21,692 nt of DNA from Candidatus Pelearchaeum sp. GTDB taxonomy: Archaea > Thermoproteota > Nitrososphaeria_A > Caldarchaeales > Caldarchaeaceae. This document shows, piece by piece, positions 1-8,141 of this stretch. Below the pieces are notes generated by a model. That model was given only the letters and a program-made list of their open reading frames with translations, searched no databases and had not been told where the DNA came from. The DNA is taken from positions 1-21,692 of the forward strand of contig WAQC01000115.1 of the NCBI GenBank assembly GCA_015520425.1. The letters run 5' to 3'. The position numbers were made by a program, and so were the translations under genes. Position 1 is the first letter of the stretch; the number at the start of each line of letters is the position of its first letter.

Positions 1-272
1 GCTTTAGCTGCGCCATCACACGCTACTACGCAGACTTCATTCTTAGATAGTATAGGCTTGGCCAGAGATATATCCCGCTTGAGCGAAGGCCCCGCACCAA
101 AGATTACCACATATCTGAATTTTCTCAATTGCCATTCTAGATTCGCGATGCTTAATGAGTTCTCACAAATGAGGCGAGATAGAAGAATAGCTGCTTCCCT
201 ATCTTTCTCCTTATCTAGATTAAGGTATTCTACTATCCATTCATACCAACGTAGCCATTCATCAAGCCTCAA
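1..272 (-). CDS. mptE: 6-hydroxymethylpterin pyrophosphokinase MptE, N-terminal part (cut by window edge)
   Basis: The leftward reading frame gives 90 residues starting MRLDEWLRWYEW and running off the window. Residues 54-64 (YVVIFGAGPSL) and 84-90 (ACDGAAK) match the glycine-rich and D-G motifs of the archaeal DUF115/MptE family. That family pyrophosphorylates 6-hydroxymethyl-7,8-dihydropterin before it is joined to the arylamine in methanopterin synthesis. The start is TTG at 272: an in-frame TGA lies four codons upstream (282-284), and no ATG or GTG falls in between. The start overlaps the end of mptA by 11 nt, so the two are probably translationally coupled. The C-terminal part is outside the window. 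The family call rests on the N-terminal motif and on mptA next door. A non-MptE DUF115 protein is the main alternative. Confidence 0.8.
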   Translation of the reverse strand, partial: MRLDEWLRWYEWIVEYLNLDKEKDREAAILLSRLICENSLSIANLEWQLRKFRYVVIFGAGPSLKRDISLAKPILSKNEVCVVACDGAAK

Positions 273-1191
273 GGCCGCGTGTCATCTGATTCCTTATCTC
301 CCCCGCCGATGCTCTGATAACAGCAACCAAATTATGATTATGTATGCTCTCCAACGCCTCTACCTTAATGAATATCCTATTACTATCAGGCATTGTCGGA
401 TACTGTTGCAACAGCTTCGCCGCTGCCTCGCGTGCAGCGTCTTCAACGAAGCGTGTTTTTTCTAGCGCGTTCAGCACTATCCTAGCTTCATCCTCCCGCT
501 TAAGCAGCTCAACGGTGCCTGCGCTTAATGAGCCGCGCATTATTGAAACGAGGTCCATAACCTTCATGTTGTCTATTGCTTCAACAAGAATTGTGCCGTA
601 GCTTCTTTGCATATGCGTGGCTAGAGGAGCATCTTCCGCTATGCCTCCGTTACTCACGCTGCGGTAAATCTCGCGGACCATCTCCTTGGCACAGGGGCAG
701 GCTGTTAATCCAGTTACACGCGCACCCAGAAAACGCTTAACATCTATATCATCATCCAGCTTGCTTGCTGTTGCTTCTAAGATTATCTGAAAAACCTCAT
801 ACGAAACCGCTGAAGTTACTGGTGCGCGCTCCCTAAAGTAGGCTTCAGACTTAATCCTAACTCTAGATTTTGTAGAATAGTGATGCTTTCTAATCAGTTC
901 TTCAGCTATTACTCCTGCAAGCTCTTCCAGCTTTATGCCTGTTCTGTTTGCCTGATTTACAGCTGTTATGATTGCCTCGTATGTTCTTGATGCGTGTATT
1001 CCGCGTTGGTTTGCAGGCAGGTTAACTGATGCCTCAACAACGGGGACCAGTGTTAGCTTCATCCCGTTAACTACAAAATCCACCGAGGGTATTTTGACAT
1101 CTTTTAGCGAAACCCAAGTTATCGGCATCGGGATGAGCGGCCTACCTGCCTGTACGTCGGGTATCTTATGCAAACCCTTATCAACCAACAA
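262..1191 (-). CDS. mptA: GTP cyclohydrolase MptA (FolE2/MptA family)
   Basis: This 309-residue protein is the first enzyme of archaeal pterin synthesis: a metal-dependent GTP cyclohydrolase making 7,8-dihydro-D-neopterin 2',3'-cyclic phosphate. Visible family features are GIHASR at 64-69, the cysteine-bearing VTGLTACPCA at 159-168, THMQRSYG at 192-199 and a C-terminal ESIHNHN segment. Length is normal for the family. The start is TTG: an in-frame TGA is immediately upstream (1192-1194), so only TTG 1191 or the adjacent TTG 1188 fit. A GGGGTGA Shine-Dalgarno-like stretch (1193-1199 region) precedes them and its spacing favours 1188 slightly. The gene leads a leftward operon with mptE and is divergent from beta-RFAP synthase, another methanopterin gene. 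Family assignment is secure; the exact start is uncertain by one codon. Confidence 0.93.
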   Translation of the reverse strand: MLVDKGLHKIPDVQAGRPLIPMPITWVSLKDVKIPSVDFVVNGMKLTLVPVVEASVNLPANQRGIHASRTYEAIITAVNQANRTGIKLEELAGVIAEELIRKHHYSTKSRVRIKSEAYFRERAPVTSAVSYEVFQIILEATASKLDDDIDVKRFLGARVTGLTACPCAKEMVREIYRSVSNGGIAEDAPLATHMQRSYGTILVEAIDNMKVMDLVSIMRGSLSAGTVELLKREDEARIVLNALEKTRFVEDAAREAAAKLLQQYPTMPDSNRIFIKVEALESIHNHNLVAVIRASAGEIRNQMTRGLEA

Positions 1192-1229
1192 TCACCCCGA
1201 TATGCGCGATTTATGGTTTTGGTGAAATG

Positions 1230-1250
1230 AACAAACATTATGTTTTTGTT
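1230..1250. promoter_or_regulatory. Imperfect inverted repeat between mptA and beta-RFAP synthase
   Basis: AACAAACAT (1230-1238) and ATGTTTTTGTT (1240-1250) form an imperfect palindrome around one central T. It sits in the 118-bp divergent spacer, between an AT-rich box facing mptA (around 1209-1216) and an AT-rich box facing the rightward gene (1257-1265). Its position would suit an operator controlling both pterin genes. The spacer is AT-rich, so a chance palindrome is quite possible. Confidence 0.25.
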
Positions 1251-1255
1251 GAAAG

Positions 1256-1266
1256 ATAAAATATAG
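1256..1266 (+). promoter_or_regulatory. TATA-like box for beta-RFAP synthase gene
   Basis: The stretch AAAATATA lies near 1258-1265. An archaeal start site about 26 nt downstream would fall near 1287, giving a leader of roughly 20 nt before ATG 1310. No good Shine-Dalgarno is visible in that leader. Confidence 0.35.
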
Positions 1267-1309
1267 GCGCTATTTGGTCGGGTTGGTGCGTATAAGAGTA
1301 GTTTAGGCT

Positions 1310-2254
1310 ATGAAGGTGGTCGTGGAGACGCCTGCTAGGCTTCATTTCGGGCTAATAGACCTAGAGGGTAGTCTTGGCCGCCTTTATGGAGGATTGGGGA
1401 TGGCTGTGAGCCCCCCATCGTTCAGCGCCTCTTTTGAGATGTCGGAGGAGATAGTGGCCGAAAACCTGCCCGAAGACTTGGCAAGTCTCTTCTTTAACGT
1501 AGTTAATAGGCTGAATGTCTCACTGAGATTAAGGGCTGGTAGTATTCTTCCGCTCCACGTAGGGCTGGGAGCTACCACACAGACCTCTTTAGCCATAGGA
1601 AGAGCGGCTTCAGAGCTTTACGGACTCAACTACACTGTAGATGAGCTAGCCGCCCTACTAGAACGCGGTAAGCTCTCCAGCGTTGGTGTTGAACTGTTCA
1701 AGAGGGGCGGATTTGTATTAGACGGAGCAAAAAGACCTACCAGCTCCGCTGGGAGCCGACTGATAACTAGGCTTGAGGTACCTAGTGATTGGATTGTTGT
1801 TCTCGCTATACCGCGTGATGAAAAAGGGTTGAGCGAAGAGAAGGAACGGGAAGTATTCATGAAGTCATTTCAAAAACCCTCAAGTAAATATCCAGAGAGA
1901 ATATCTAGGTTGGTTCTTGTTAAGCTCATCCCAGCAATTATAGATGATGACTTGTACGAGTTTGGTGACGCGCTTAGTGAGATTCAGCAGCTAGTTGGGG
2001 ATATTTTCAAGAATGTTCAAGGTGGTGTTATAGCCAGCTCAGTAGGGCGGCGTGTTCTGGATGTCTTTAGAGAGTATGGGCTGGTGGGGCTTGGTCAGAG
2101 CTCATGGGGGCCGACGGTCTATGGCTTCACATCATCAAACCATGTAGCCGAGAATGTTAGAAAGGCGGTGGGCGATATTTATGGCGGGAGGGTTGAGGTG
2201 GTTATAGGAAGGCCTAGGAATAGGGGGGCGGAGATACGGAAGATACCAGAGTAA
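1310..2254 (+). CDS. Beta-ribofuranosylaminobenzene 5'-phosphate synthase (beta-RFAP synthase)
   Basis: This 314-residue GHMP-kinase-fold enzyme joins 4-hydroxybenzoate (or p-aminobenzoate) to PRPP with loss of CO2 and PPi, the first committed step to the arylamine half of methanopterin. The N-terminus ETPARLHFGLIDLEG (residues 6-20), the glycine-rich GHMP loop HVGLGATTQTSLA (83-95) and GLGQSSWGPTVYGF (260-273) are the hallmark segments of beta-RFAP synthase rather than of a sugar or mevalonate kinase. Length matches the family. The start is ATG. It is divergent from mptA/mptE across a 118-bp spacer, so both halves of the cofactor are represented here. The end is followed by an 87-bp gap before DNA ligase, which has its own promoter-like sequence. 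Confidence 0.9.
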   Translation: MKVVVETPARLHFGLIDLEGSLGRLYGGLGMAVSPPSFSASFEMSEEIVAENLPEDLASLFFNVVNRLNVSLRLRAGSILPLHVGLGATTQTSLAIGRAASELYGLNYTVDELAALLERGKLSSVGVELFKRGGFVLDGAKRPTSSAGSRLITRLEVPSDWIVVLAIPRDEKGLSEEKEREVFMKSFQKPSSKYPERISRLVLVKLIPAIIDDDLYEFGDALSEIQQLVGDIFKNVQGGVIASSVGRRVLDVFREYGLVGLGQSSWGPTVYGFTSSNHVAENVRKAVGDIYGGRVEVVIGRPRNRGAEIRKIPE

Positions 2255-2287
2255 GACTGTAAAATTCCCGCAACAACATGGCCACGA

Positions 2288-2301
2288 GATAAATAATTAT
2301 T
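2288..2301 (+). promoter_or_regulatory. TATA-like box for DNA ligase gene
   Basis: An AT-only run (ATAAATAATTATTAT, about 2289-2302) is centred some 48 nt upstream of the ligase start. A start site about 26 nt downstream would leave a leader of roughly 22 nt containing a strong GAGGGGG Shine-Dalgarno-like run at 2329-2335, six bases before TTG 2342. Confidence 0.4.
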
Positions 2302-2341
2302 ATCCAGCCCAGACAACCTAATTGACTAGAGGGGGCCTCCC

Positions 2342-4132
2342 TTGCTATTCAGCGAGCTGGTTGAACTATACGAGAAGATAGAGAGAACAAGTAAAAGGCT
2401 TGAGATGACCGACCTTCTAGTCTCGTTATTCCATAAGACTCCGCGGGAGATTGTGGATAAGGTTGCGTATCTTACGTTGGGTGAGGTTTATCCTGCTTAT
2501 GTTGGTCTTGAGCTTGGTGTGGCTGATAAGCTGGCTCTGAGGGCTGTTAGGCAGGTGAGCGGCGCGTCGGAGAAGCAGGTAAACGAGCTCATGGCTAGGC
2601 TGGGCGATATAGGGCTTGTTGCGGAAACTCTAATCGGGAGACGTGGGCAGCAGACGCTTTTCCAAGAACCCCTAACCGTGGAGACGGTCTATAACGCGTT
2701 GGAGAGGATAGCAAAGGCAAGCGGGCCAGGCTCAATAGAGACAAAGCTCCAGATTCTCTCTGGGCTTTTATCGCAAGCATCACCCACCGAGGCCAAACAC
2801 ATACTACGCATAGTTACTGGTAAGATGCGTCTCGGTATAGCTGACATGACCATTCTGGACGCTCTGGCTATAGTGTTTGGCGGCAGCAAGGAGACGCGCG
2901 ATTATTTTGAGAGGGCGTATAACCTAAGCTCAGACATAGGTCTGGTCGCCAAGACCGCAGCGTTGGAAGGGCTTGAGGGAATTAAGAACTTCAAGCTTAT
3001 AGTGGGAAAGCCCATAAGGCCGATGCTGGCCGAACGCCTCTCCTCCCCCGAGGAAATACTTGACAAGCTGGATGGTTCGGGCTTTGCGGAGTATAAATAT
3101 GATGGCGAGAGGATGCAGATACATAAAAAACGCGACGAAGTGATGATATTCTCGCGCCGCCAGGAGAACATAACCAGCCAGTATCCAGATGTGGTGGAGC
3201 AGGTGAAGAGCTGTGTTAAAGCTGATGAGGCCATACTTGAATGTGAAACTGTTGCAATAGATGCCAACACTGGGGAGATGCTCCCGTTCCAGGAGCTTAT
3301 GCATAGAAAGAGGAAGAAGGAGATTGAGCGCGCGGTTGAGGAGTATCCCGTTAACCTATTCTTCTTTGACCTCCTCTATGTTGATGGAAAAGACCTTACC
3401 CTCTCACCTTTCCTTGAGCGTAGGAGAATGCTGGAAGCAATCTTAAGCGAGACAAACATGAGCAGGCTCAGTAAGGGTATGGTGGTGGAAAATGCTGAAC
3501 AGCTTGAGCGTTTCTTCCAAGAAGCTATAGAGTCTGGCTGCGAGGGCATTATTGTAAAGGCTATAGGCCCAGAATCAGTCTACCGCGCGGGTGCCCGTGG
3601 CTGGCTCTGGATAAAGTATAAGCGGGACTACAAGAGCGAGATGATAGATACAGTAGACCTGGTTATTGTAGGGGCTTTTCATGGACGTGGGAAACGGAGT
3701 GGAAAATATGGCGCTCTTCTAATGGCTGCTTATAACAAGGAGAAGGATGTCTTCCAAACAGTGTGTAAGGTTGGTTCTGGCTTTACTGATGAGGATTTGG
3801 AGATGTTCGTTAATCTTCTTAGACCGCATATAATTCCACATAGGCATGCGCGTGTAGATTCTATCATGGAGGCTGATGTGTGGGTTGAGCCTAAGATAGT
3901 TCTTGAGATTATAGGTGCTGAGATTACGATAAGCCCTACCCACACCTGCGGCTGGGATATGGCTCGTAAAAACTTCGGCTTGGCTATCAGGTTTCCCCGC
4001 TACACTGGGAGGCTCAGAGACGATAAAGCTCCTGAGGACGCGACGACAACAGATGAGATAGTGGAGATGTATAAGCGGCAGCTCAAGAAGATAACCGAGG
4101 AACGTGTAAGCCAGGTTGAGGGGGAGGTCTAG
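2342..4132 (+). CDS. lig: ATP-dependent DNA ligase (LigI type)
   Basis: This 596-residue replicative and repair ligase seals nicks using ATP through a lysyl-AMP intermediate. The N-terminal helical DNA-binding domain covers about residues 1-220. The nucleotidyltransferase domain holds motif I EYKYDGERMQ with catalytic Lys252, motif III around 299-306 (LECETVAI), the FFFDLLYVDG segment (340-349), motif IV EGIIVKAI (401-408) and motif V WIKYKRDY (423-430). The OB-fold follows to the C-terminus. Length is typical of archaeal and eukaryotic LigI. The start is TTG 2342 after a GAGGGGG Shine-Dalgarno-like run, which decides it. All catalytic motifs are intact. The next gene begins 60 bp downstream on the same strand. 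Confidence 0.96.
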   Translation: MLFSELVELYEKIERTSKRLEMTDLLVSLFHKTPREIVDKVAYLTLGEVYPAYVGLELGVADKLALRAVRQVSGASEKQVNELMARLGDIGLVAETLIGRRGQQTLFQEPLTVETVYNALERIAKASGPGSIETKLQILSGLLSQASPTEAKHILRIVTGKMRLGIADMTILDALAIVFGGSKETRDYFERAYNLSSDIGLVAKTAALEGLEGIKNFKLIVGKPIRPMLAERLSSPEEILDKLDGSGFAEYKYDGERMQIHKKRDEVMIFSRRQENITSQYPDVVEQVKSCVKADEAILECETVAIDANTGEMLPFQELMHRKRKKEIERAVEEYPVNLFFFDLLYVDGKDLTLSPFLERRRMLEAILSETNMSRLSKGMVVENAEQLERFFQEAIESGCEGIIVKAIGPESVYRAGARGWLWIKYKRDYKSEMIDTVDLVIVGAFHGRGKRSGKYGALLMAAYNKEKDVFQTVCKVGSGFTDEDLEMFVNLLRPHIIPHRHARVDSIMEADVWVEPKIVLEIIGAEITISPTHTCGWDMARKNFGLAIRFPRYTGRLRDDKAPEDATTTDEIVEMYKRQLKKITEERVSQVEGEV

Positions 4133-4192
4133 GTTTGGTGTGAAAGACTTAAGAGATAACTGGGCTTGTCAATCCTATTGTAGGAAGACTGT

Positions 4193-4732
4193 GTGGTTGT
4201 CTTGAGTTCGGAGCAGGATAATGTTAGGCAGCTTGCGGAGCTGAAGAGCTATCTTGAGGCTAGGATGGCCGAGCTTGAACGGGAGCTGCAATTTCTAAGG
4301 ATTCTTACTGAGCTTGTTGATAGGGAGCTAGTCGGCAAGAGCTTTAGGAAGGCTGAGGCAGTACAGCAACGCGCGGCTGAGGAGGCTACTCTGCGCAAGA
4401 TACGCGGGAAGGCTGGCCAGCTTCTTGCAACTATGGCCTTAACGGGGACGGAGGCCAGAATAATCTTCAACCCCGAGATAAGGGTTCTCCGCGATGACAG
4501 GCCATTCAACTCCTTCCTGCTCAGAAAGGTTCTTGACCAGATGGTTGAGGCAGACCTCCAGCGCGTTGATGAGGGGCGGTTAGACCCAGGATACGCCATG
4601 AACTATGAGGTTGTGTATGACGATGACCATGCGCGGGAGATTATAGTCAGAAACTACCGCGACGAGGCTCGTCTTCGTGAGATTGTGAATGCTGTCAAAT
4701 GGACGTTGGAAACCCTAGCCGCATCGCGTTAA
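4193..4732 (+). CDS. Coiled-coil protein of unknown function
   Basis: I do not recognise this 179-residue soluble protein. Residues about 8-75 are rich in Glu, Arg, Lys and Leu with heptad spacing, consistent with a coiled coil. The second half (about 80-179) has mixed alpha/beta character, including TGTEARIIFNPEIRV and an acidic YDDDHAREI stretch. No signal peptide, membrane helix, cysteine motif or nucleotide-binding loop is visible. The start is GTG 4193, with GGAAG a few bases upstream; a possible promoter (ACTTAAGA) lies near 4150. It is placed between DNA ligase and a surface-protein operon on the same strand, so position gives no clear clue. Composition and codon use match its neighbours, so it is very likely a real gene. 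Confidence 0.75.
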   Translation: MVVLSSEQDNVRQLAELKSYLEARMAELERELQFLRILTELVDRELVGKSFRKAEAVQQRAAEEATLRKIRGKAGQLLATMALTGTEARIIFNPEIRVLRDDRPFNSFLLRKVLDQMVEADLQRVDEGRLDPGYAMNYEVVYDDDHAREIIVRNYRDEARLREIVNAVKWTLETLAASR

Positions 4733-4839
4733 AAAGGGCTCTAGAATCCTCAAGAAATACCGCCATAAGCTACTCCTGTCAAATAGGGGCTAAATGTCAA
4801 ATACTTCTGATTAAGTAGAACTAAGCCGAAGAAGCCGCT

Positions 4840-7581
4840 ATGAAGAATGCTAAAATACTACTGGTTGGTGTTCTTACTCTTACCCTCATACTCCCGTATA
4901 TAACATCACCTGCCTACTCCACAAGTGATGCTACAGGAATCACCGTTGAAGTGAGAACGAGTTCAGGAAATTCGGTACTTGTGGGAGCTGTTGTAAAGAT
5001 ACTAAACGCAAACGGAACCAGTGGAAATAGTGTAGAAGAAGTAACAGACTCTACAGGGAAAGCAACGTTTTCTGAATTAGTTAGGAAGAATTCAACGGGT
5101 TTACAGATAACGTATAGACATTCAAGCATAGTAGTATATAGTAATACATCGTTTAGTGAATGGAATAATACAAGTGGTTTTGCAAGTGTAAGAGTTGATG
5201 TTGATGATTTGGTCATAAGGGTGAGGGACGCTTCTGGTACACGTGCAGTAGCTAATGCGCAAGTAAATACTACATTTACAGGCTATACTGGGCTTTTTAA
5301 CTCTACAACCACAAACTCGGCTGGCAGTACTACTCTGCAAAAAATGCCCTTCGGAACTTACAATGTTGAAGTGAAATACAGGGGTGTGGTGGTGTATGAT
5401 TCTAGTTTCTCTTTTATGGGTAGCCAAGTAACCTTGAATGTCTCGCTTTATGTTCTGAAGGTTTGGGTTAAAGATGCTCAGGGCAACTATGTCCCTAACG
5501 CAGTTGTTAAGGTCTGGCGGAACACTGCCCCAGATGATAACGTGGCACCCTTCGCAGAAACAACCACAAGCTCTCTAGGGCTGGCGGAATTCACCCTAAT
5601 GCCTGAAGGAACATACTATGTACAGATAATCTATAGGGATGTGGTGGTCTATACAGCTTCAACAGGAATAGTCATCTCAGGGGCTGACCGCGAAGTAACA
5701 ATAGAGACCTCCCTCCAGACATATACGATAACCGTCTATGACAGCGATGGCTCCACCGTGCTTAGGGGCGAGAAATACTCGCTATCTGGGCAACTCTATA
5801 TAAGCGGCTCAACACCATTTGGAACACCCACAACAACCACAGACGGAGAGCTCAACTTCGGCCTCGTATTCCCCGGAGAATATAGACTGGTCATAAAGCT
5901 GGGCAATTTAGTAGTGTTTGACGGCACAATAACAGCGCCCACCGACACAAGCGTAAACGCGGAGTTCTACGACCTGATAATCAACATAGACCCGACAGGA
6001 GCGTTTGATGAGCGTCTCCTCTCAGAGCTGGGAGTCAGCATACAGATGGGAGATATATTCAGCGCAGAGGGAGTAACTACACAGAGGGCTCTACGCATTG
6101 AGAATCTTCCGAAGGGAACATACAACTACGTCCTGAAGTATGGAACAACAGAAATAGGGGCTGGAGAATTTACGTTAAACGAGGATGAGCAACGAGTCGT
6201 ATTAAAGCCAGACATATGGACGCTCACACTTGATATACGCAACGCAGATGGAGAGGCCATAAAGGCAACAGTAACCATCTCCACGGTTGATGGATTAAAA
6301 CTCAAGACACTAGATACTGATGATGAAGGAGTATTAGAGCTGGCTGGCCTAATACCAATAACCTACGAAATAACCGTATTCTACGAAAATGTGAAAGTAG
6401 GATTTAAGCAAATAGCATTAAACGGCGACACGACGCTGGAGATAATTACTGACGTATTCAATATAAGAATAAGAGTTCTAGACGCTGATGGAGAAAAAGC
6501 AATACCAACAGCGGTGGTAATAGCTTCACGCGACGAGATATCAAGAGATGGGATAACCGATGACCAGGGAATCGCGCTATTGAGAAATCTACCAATAGGA
6601 AAATACAGGCTAGAAATACTATATTACGACAATCCAGTCCATAGACAAGATGAGATAACATTTGACGCTAGTAAGCAGATAGACATAAAGGCAAAAGGCA
6701 TAATTGATGTTACCTTTAACGTCCTAGACGCGGCAGGAGAGCCGCTGGATGATGGGAGTGTTGAAATATTTTCAGGTCAGGCTAGGTTCTCGGAGAACAT
6801 CACAAAAGGTCAGGTTAGATTCTCCAACATACCCGCGGCAAGCTACAGGCTATCAGTAAAGTATCTGGGAGTTGAGGTATTGGACCAGCTAGTACCGCTC
6901 TCCATAGAGGAGGATGTCAGGAACATCAACACCAACGTCTATTACTTATCGGTTGAGGTGAAGAAGGCTGACGATACGCCGCTCTCCTCTAAGGTCTCAT
7001 TCCTCTATAGGGGTAAAGAAATCAAAGTGGAAGAGACTAACGAGAATGGGAAGCTTGTTGTGAGACTGCCGAAAGGAGAGTACTCTGTACAGGCATATTT
7101 CAAGGACGTGGTGGTAGCTGCTGAAAGCATAGTCCTACGGAGCGATGCCGAACTACTGCTTAATGCGGCGGTGTATAAGGTCTCTATAAAATTTGTTGAT
7201 ATAAGCGAAAAGCCAGTAGCAGGCGTCTCTATCAACCTAGTTAGAGAGGGGGATATAGTTGAATCTACATTCACAAACCAAGACGGCGTGGCAGAGTTCT
7301 ACGTAGCTGGCGGAGACTATGAGTGGATGTTTACCGTGGATAACTATACCTTCACATCCAATTTCGCCGTTGAGGATAATAAGGAATTCATAATACCTTA
7401 CGTAGTTAATAATGTGAATAACCAGGTTATGGTCTTTGCTTCTGTGGCTGGTGTTTCCGCAATCTCTGTCTTTAGCCTCTTCAAGTTCTCCAAGCCTATG
7501 CAGAGAAGGGAGCGGGGCGAGAGGCGGCAGGAGGAGAGGAGACGGACAACGGTTAAGAGGTCGCGAGTTCCCAGAATCTAG
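4840..7581 (+). CDS. Secreted, membrane-anchored surface protein with about ten beta-sandwich repeats
   Basis: This 913-residue protein begins with a signal peptide (residues 1 to about 27: Lys-containing start, hydrophobic core, cleavage near SPAYS). The body is about ten repeats of 75-90 residues, beginning near residues 34, 122, 204, 294, 377, 459, 538, 621, 701 and 777. Each runs as a strand with V-x-D-A-x-G, a region ending T-x-x-x-G-x-A-x-F, then P-x-G-T-Y-x-V-x-V-x-Y and often V-V-V-Y. This resembles carboxypeptidase-regulatory-like or Ig-like sandwiches. One membrane helix (about 861-881) precedes a very basic Arg-rich tail predicted to be cytoplasmic. Asn-x-Ser/Thr sequons are frequent near the N-terminus, suggesting glycosylation. 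No catalytic domain is seen, so an S-layer stalk, adhesin or envelope spacer is inferred. Signal peptidase I follows after 5 bp. Confidence 0.85.
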   Translation: MKNAKILLVGVLTLTLILPYITSPAYSTSDATGITVEVRTSSGNSVLVGAVVKILNANGTSGNSVEEVTDSTGKATFSELVRKNSTGLQITYRHSSIVVYSNTSFSEWNNTSGFASVRVDVDDLVIRVRDASGTRAVANAQVNTTFTGYTGLFNSTTTNSAGSTTLQKMPFGTYNVEVKYRGVVVYDSSFSFMGSQVTLNVSLYVLKVWVKDAQGNYVPNAVVKVWRNTAPDDNVAPFAETTTSSLGLAEFTLMPEGTYYVQIIYRDVVVYTASTGIVISGADREVTIETSLQTYTITVYDSDGSTVLRGEKYSLSGQLYISGSTPFGTPTTTTDGELNFGLVFPGEYRLVIKLGNLVVFDGTITAPTDTSVNAEFYDLIINIDPTGAFDERLLSELGVSIQMGDIFSAEGVTTQRALRIENLPKGTYNYVLKYGTTEIGAGEFTLNEDEQRVVLKPDIWTLTLDIRNADGEAIKATVTISTVDGLKLKTLDTDDEGVLELAGLIPITYEITVFYENVKVGFKQIALNGDTTLEIITDVFNIRIRVLDADGEKAIPTAVVIASRDEISRDGITDDQGIALLRNLPIGKYRLEILYYDNPVHRQDEITFDASKQIDIKAKGIIDVTFNVLDAAGEPLDDGSVEIFSGQARFSENITKGQVRFSNIPAASYRLSVKYLGVEVLDQLVPLSIEEDVRNINTNVYYLSVEVKKADDTPLSSKVSFLYRGKEIKVEETNENGKLVVRLPKGEYSVQAYFKDVVVAAESIVLRSDAELLLNAAVYKVSIKFVDISEKPVAGVSINLVREGDIVESTFTNQDGVAEFYVAGGDYEWMFTVDNYTFTSNFAVEDNKEFIIPYVVNNVNNQVMVFASVAGVSAISVFSLFKFSKPMQRRERGERRQEERRRTTVKRSRVPRI
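4939..7389 (+). repeat. Tandem protein-level repeat array (about ten units) in the surface protein
   Basis: About ten diverged units of roughly 225-270 bp encode the repeats of the surface protein. The units are clear in protein sequence (the recurrent P-x-G-T-Y-x-V block near residues 170, 255, 345, 424, 585, 668 and 744) but not as near-identical DNA, so the duplications are old. The block around 5101-5220 is markedly AT-richer (38 G+C of 120) than, for example, 5881-6000 (57 of 120). Confidence 0.7.
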
Positions 7582-7586
7582 CTGGA

Positions 7587-8141
7587 ATGGGTAACAAGAA
7601 ACGAAACATACTATACGGCGCGTTCATAAGCATAATCCTAGTCATACTACTCTTCTCACTCTTCCACTCCATTATGGGAGTAACATACCCCCTGCTGGTA
7701 GTAAAGAGCGGGAGTATGAAGCCGCTTATAGAAATAGGAGATATAATAATAGTAACACCAGTAAATCCTGATGATATAAAAGCATCCCCAACAGACGGCG
7801 ATGTTATAGTCTTCTACAGGCCAGGAGAATACGGTGTCAAGGACGCCATAATAGTTCACCGCGCAATAGAGAAGACGGACCAAGGCTTCATCACGAAAGG
7901 CGACGCTAACCCAGTCAAGGATTTATGGGGGCCTGTCCCATATAAGAACATCATAGGGCGCTGGACTAATATCAAGATTCCATACTGGACTGGCCTAGGT
8001 TATCTCTCGCTATTTCTACGCGGCGAATACTATTACCCGCTTGGCCCGCTCTTAATAGCTCTACTCATCGTTGCCAACATAATACTCTTTATACGGGATA
8101 TATCTGCTTCTAGACGTTCTGAAGGCGGCGATACTTCCTAA
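7587..8141 (+). CDS. Signal peptidase I, archaeal type
   Basis: This 184-residue membrane serine protease removes signal peptides of exported proteins. An N-terminal membrane helix (about 8-30) precedes the catalytic Ser43 in SGSM (41-44). His91 lies in the VHRAI segment, where bacterial enzymes carry Lys, and GDAN with Asp106 plus Asp112 supplies the acidic residue. This Ser/His/Asp set is the archaeal and ER (Sec11) type. A second hydrophobic helix (about 150-170) is near the C-terminus. The ATG start is 5 bp after the repeat-protein stop, so the two are probably co-transcribed, which suggests this copy serves that substrate. The 3' end overlaps a convergent gene by 32 nt. Confidence 0.92.
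   Translation: MGNKKRNILYGAFISIILVILLFSLFHSIMGVTYPLLVVKSGSMKPLIEIGDIIIVTPVNPDDIKASPTDGDVIVFYRPGEYGVKDAIIVHRAIEKTDQGFITKGDANPVKDLWGPVPYKNIIGRWTNIKIPYWTGLGYLSLFLRGEYYYPLGPLLIALLIVANIILFIRDISASRRSEGGDTS

Noticed and set aside
58..465. Rightward 135-codon open frame
   Set aside because: It is antisense to mptE and mptA, whose frames carry clear family motifs.
2902..3304. Two long leftward frames inside the DNA ligase gene
   Set aside because: Both lie opposite catalytic motifs of the ligase and have no recognisable protein features.
4733..4839. Possible C/D-box sRNA or tRNA in the 107-bp spacer
   Set aside because: A CTGA is present but no matching C box (RTGATGA) or tRNA arms were found. The other spacers also gave no tRNA signal.
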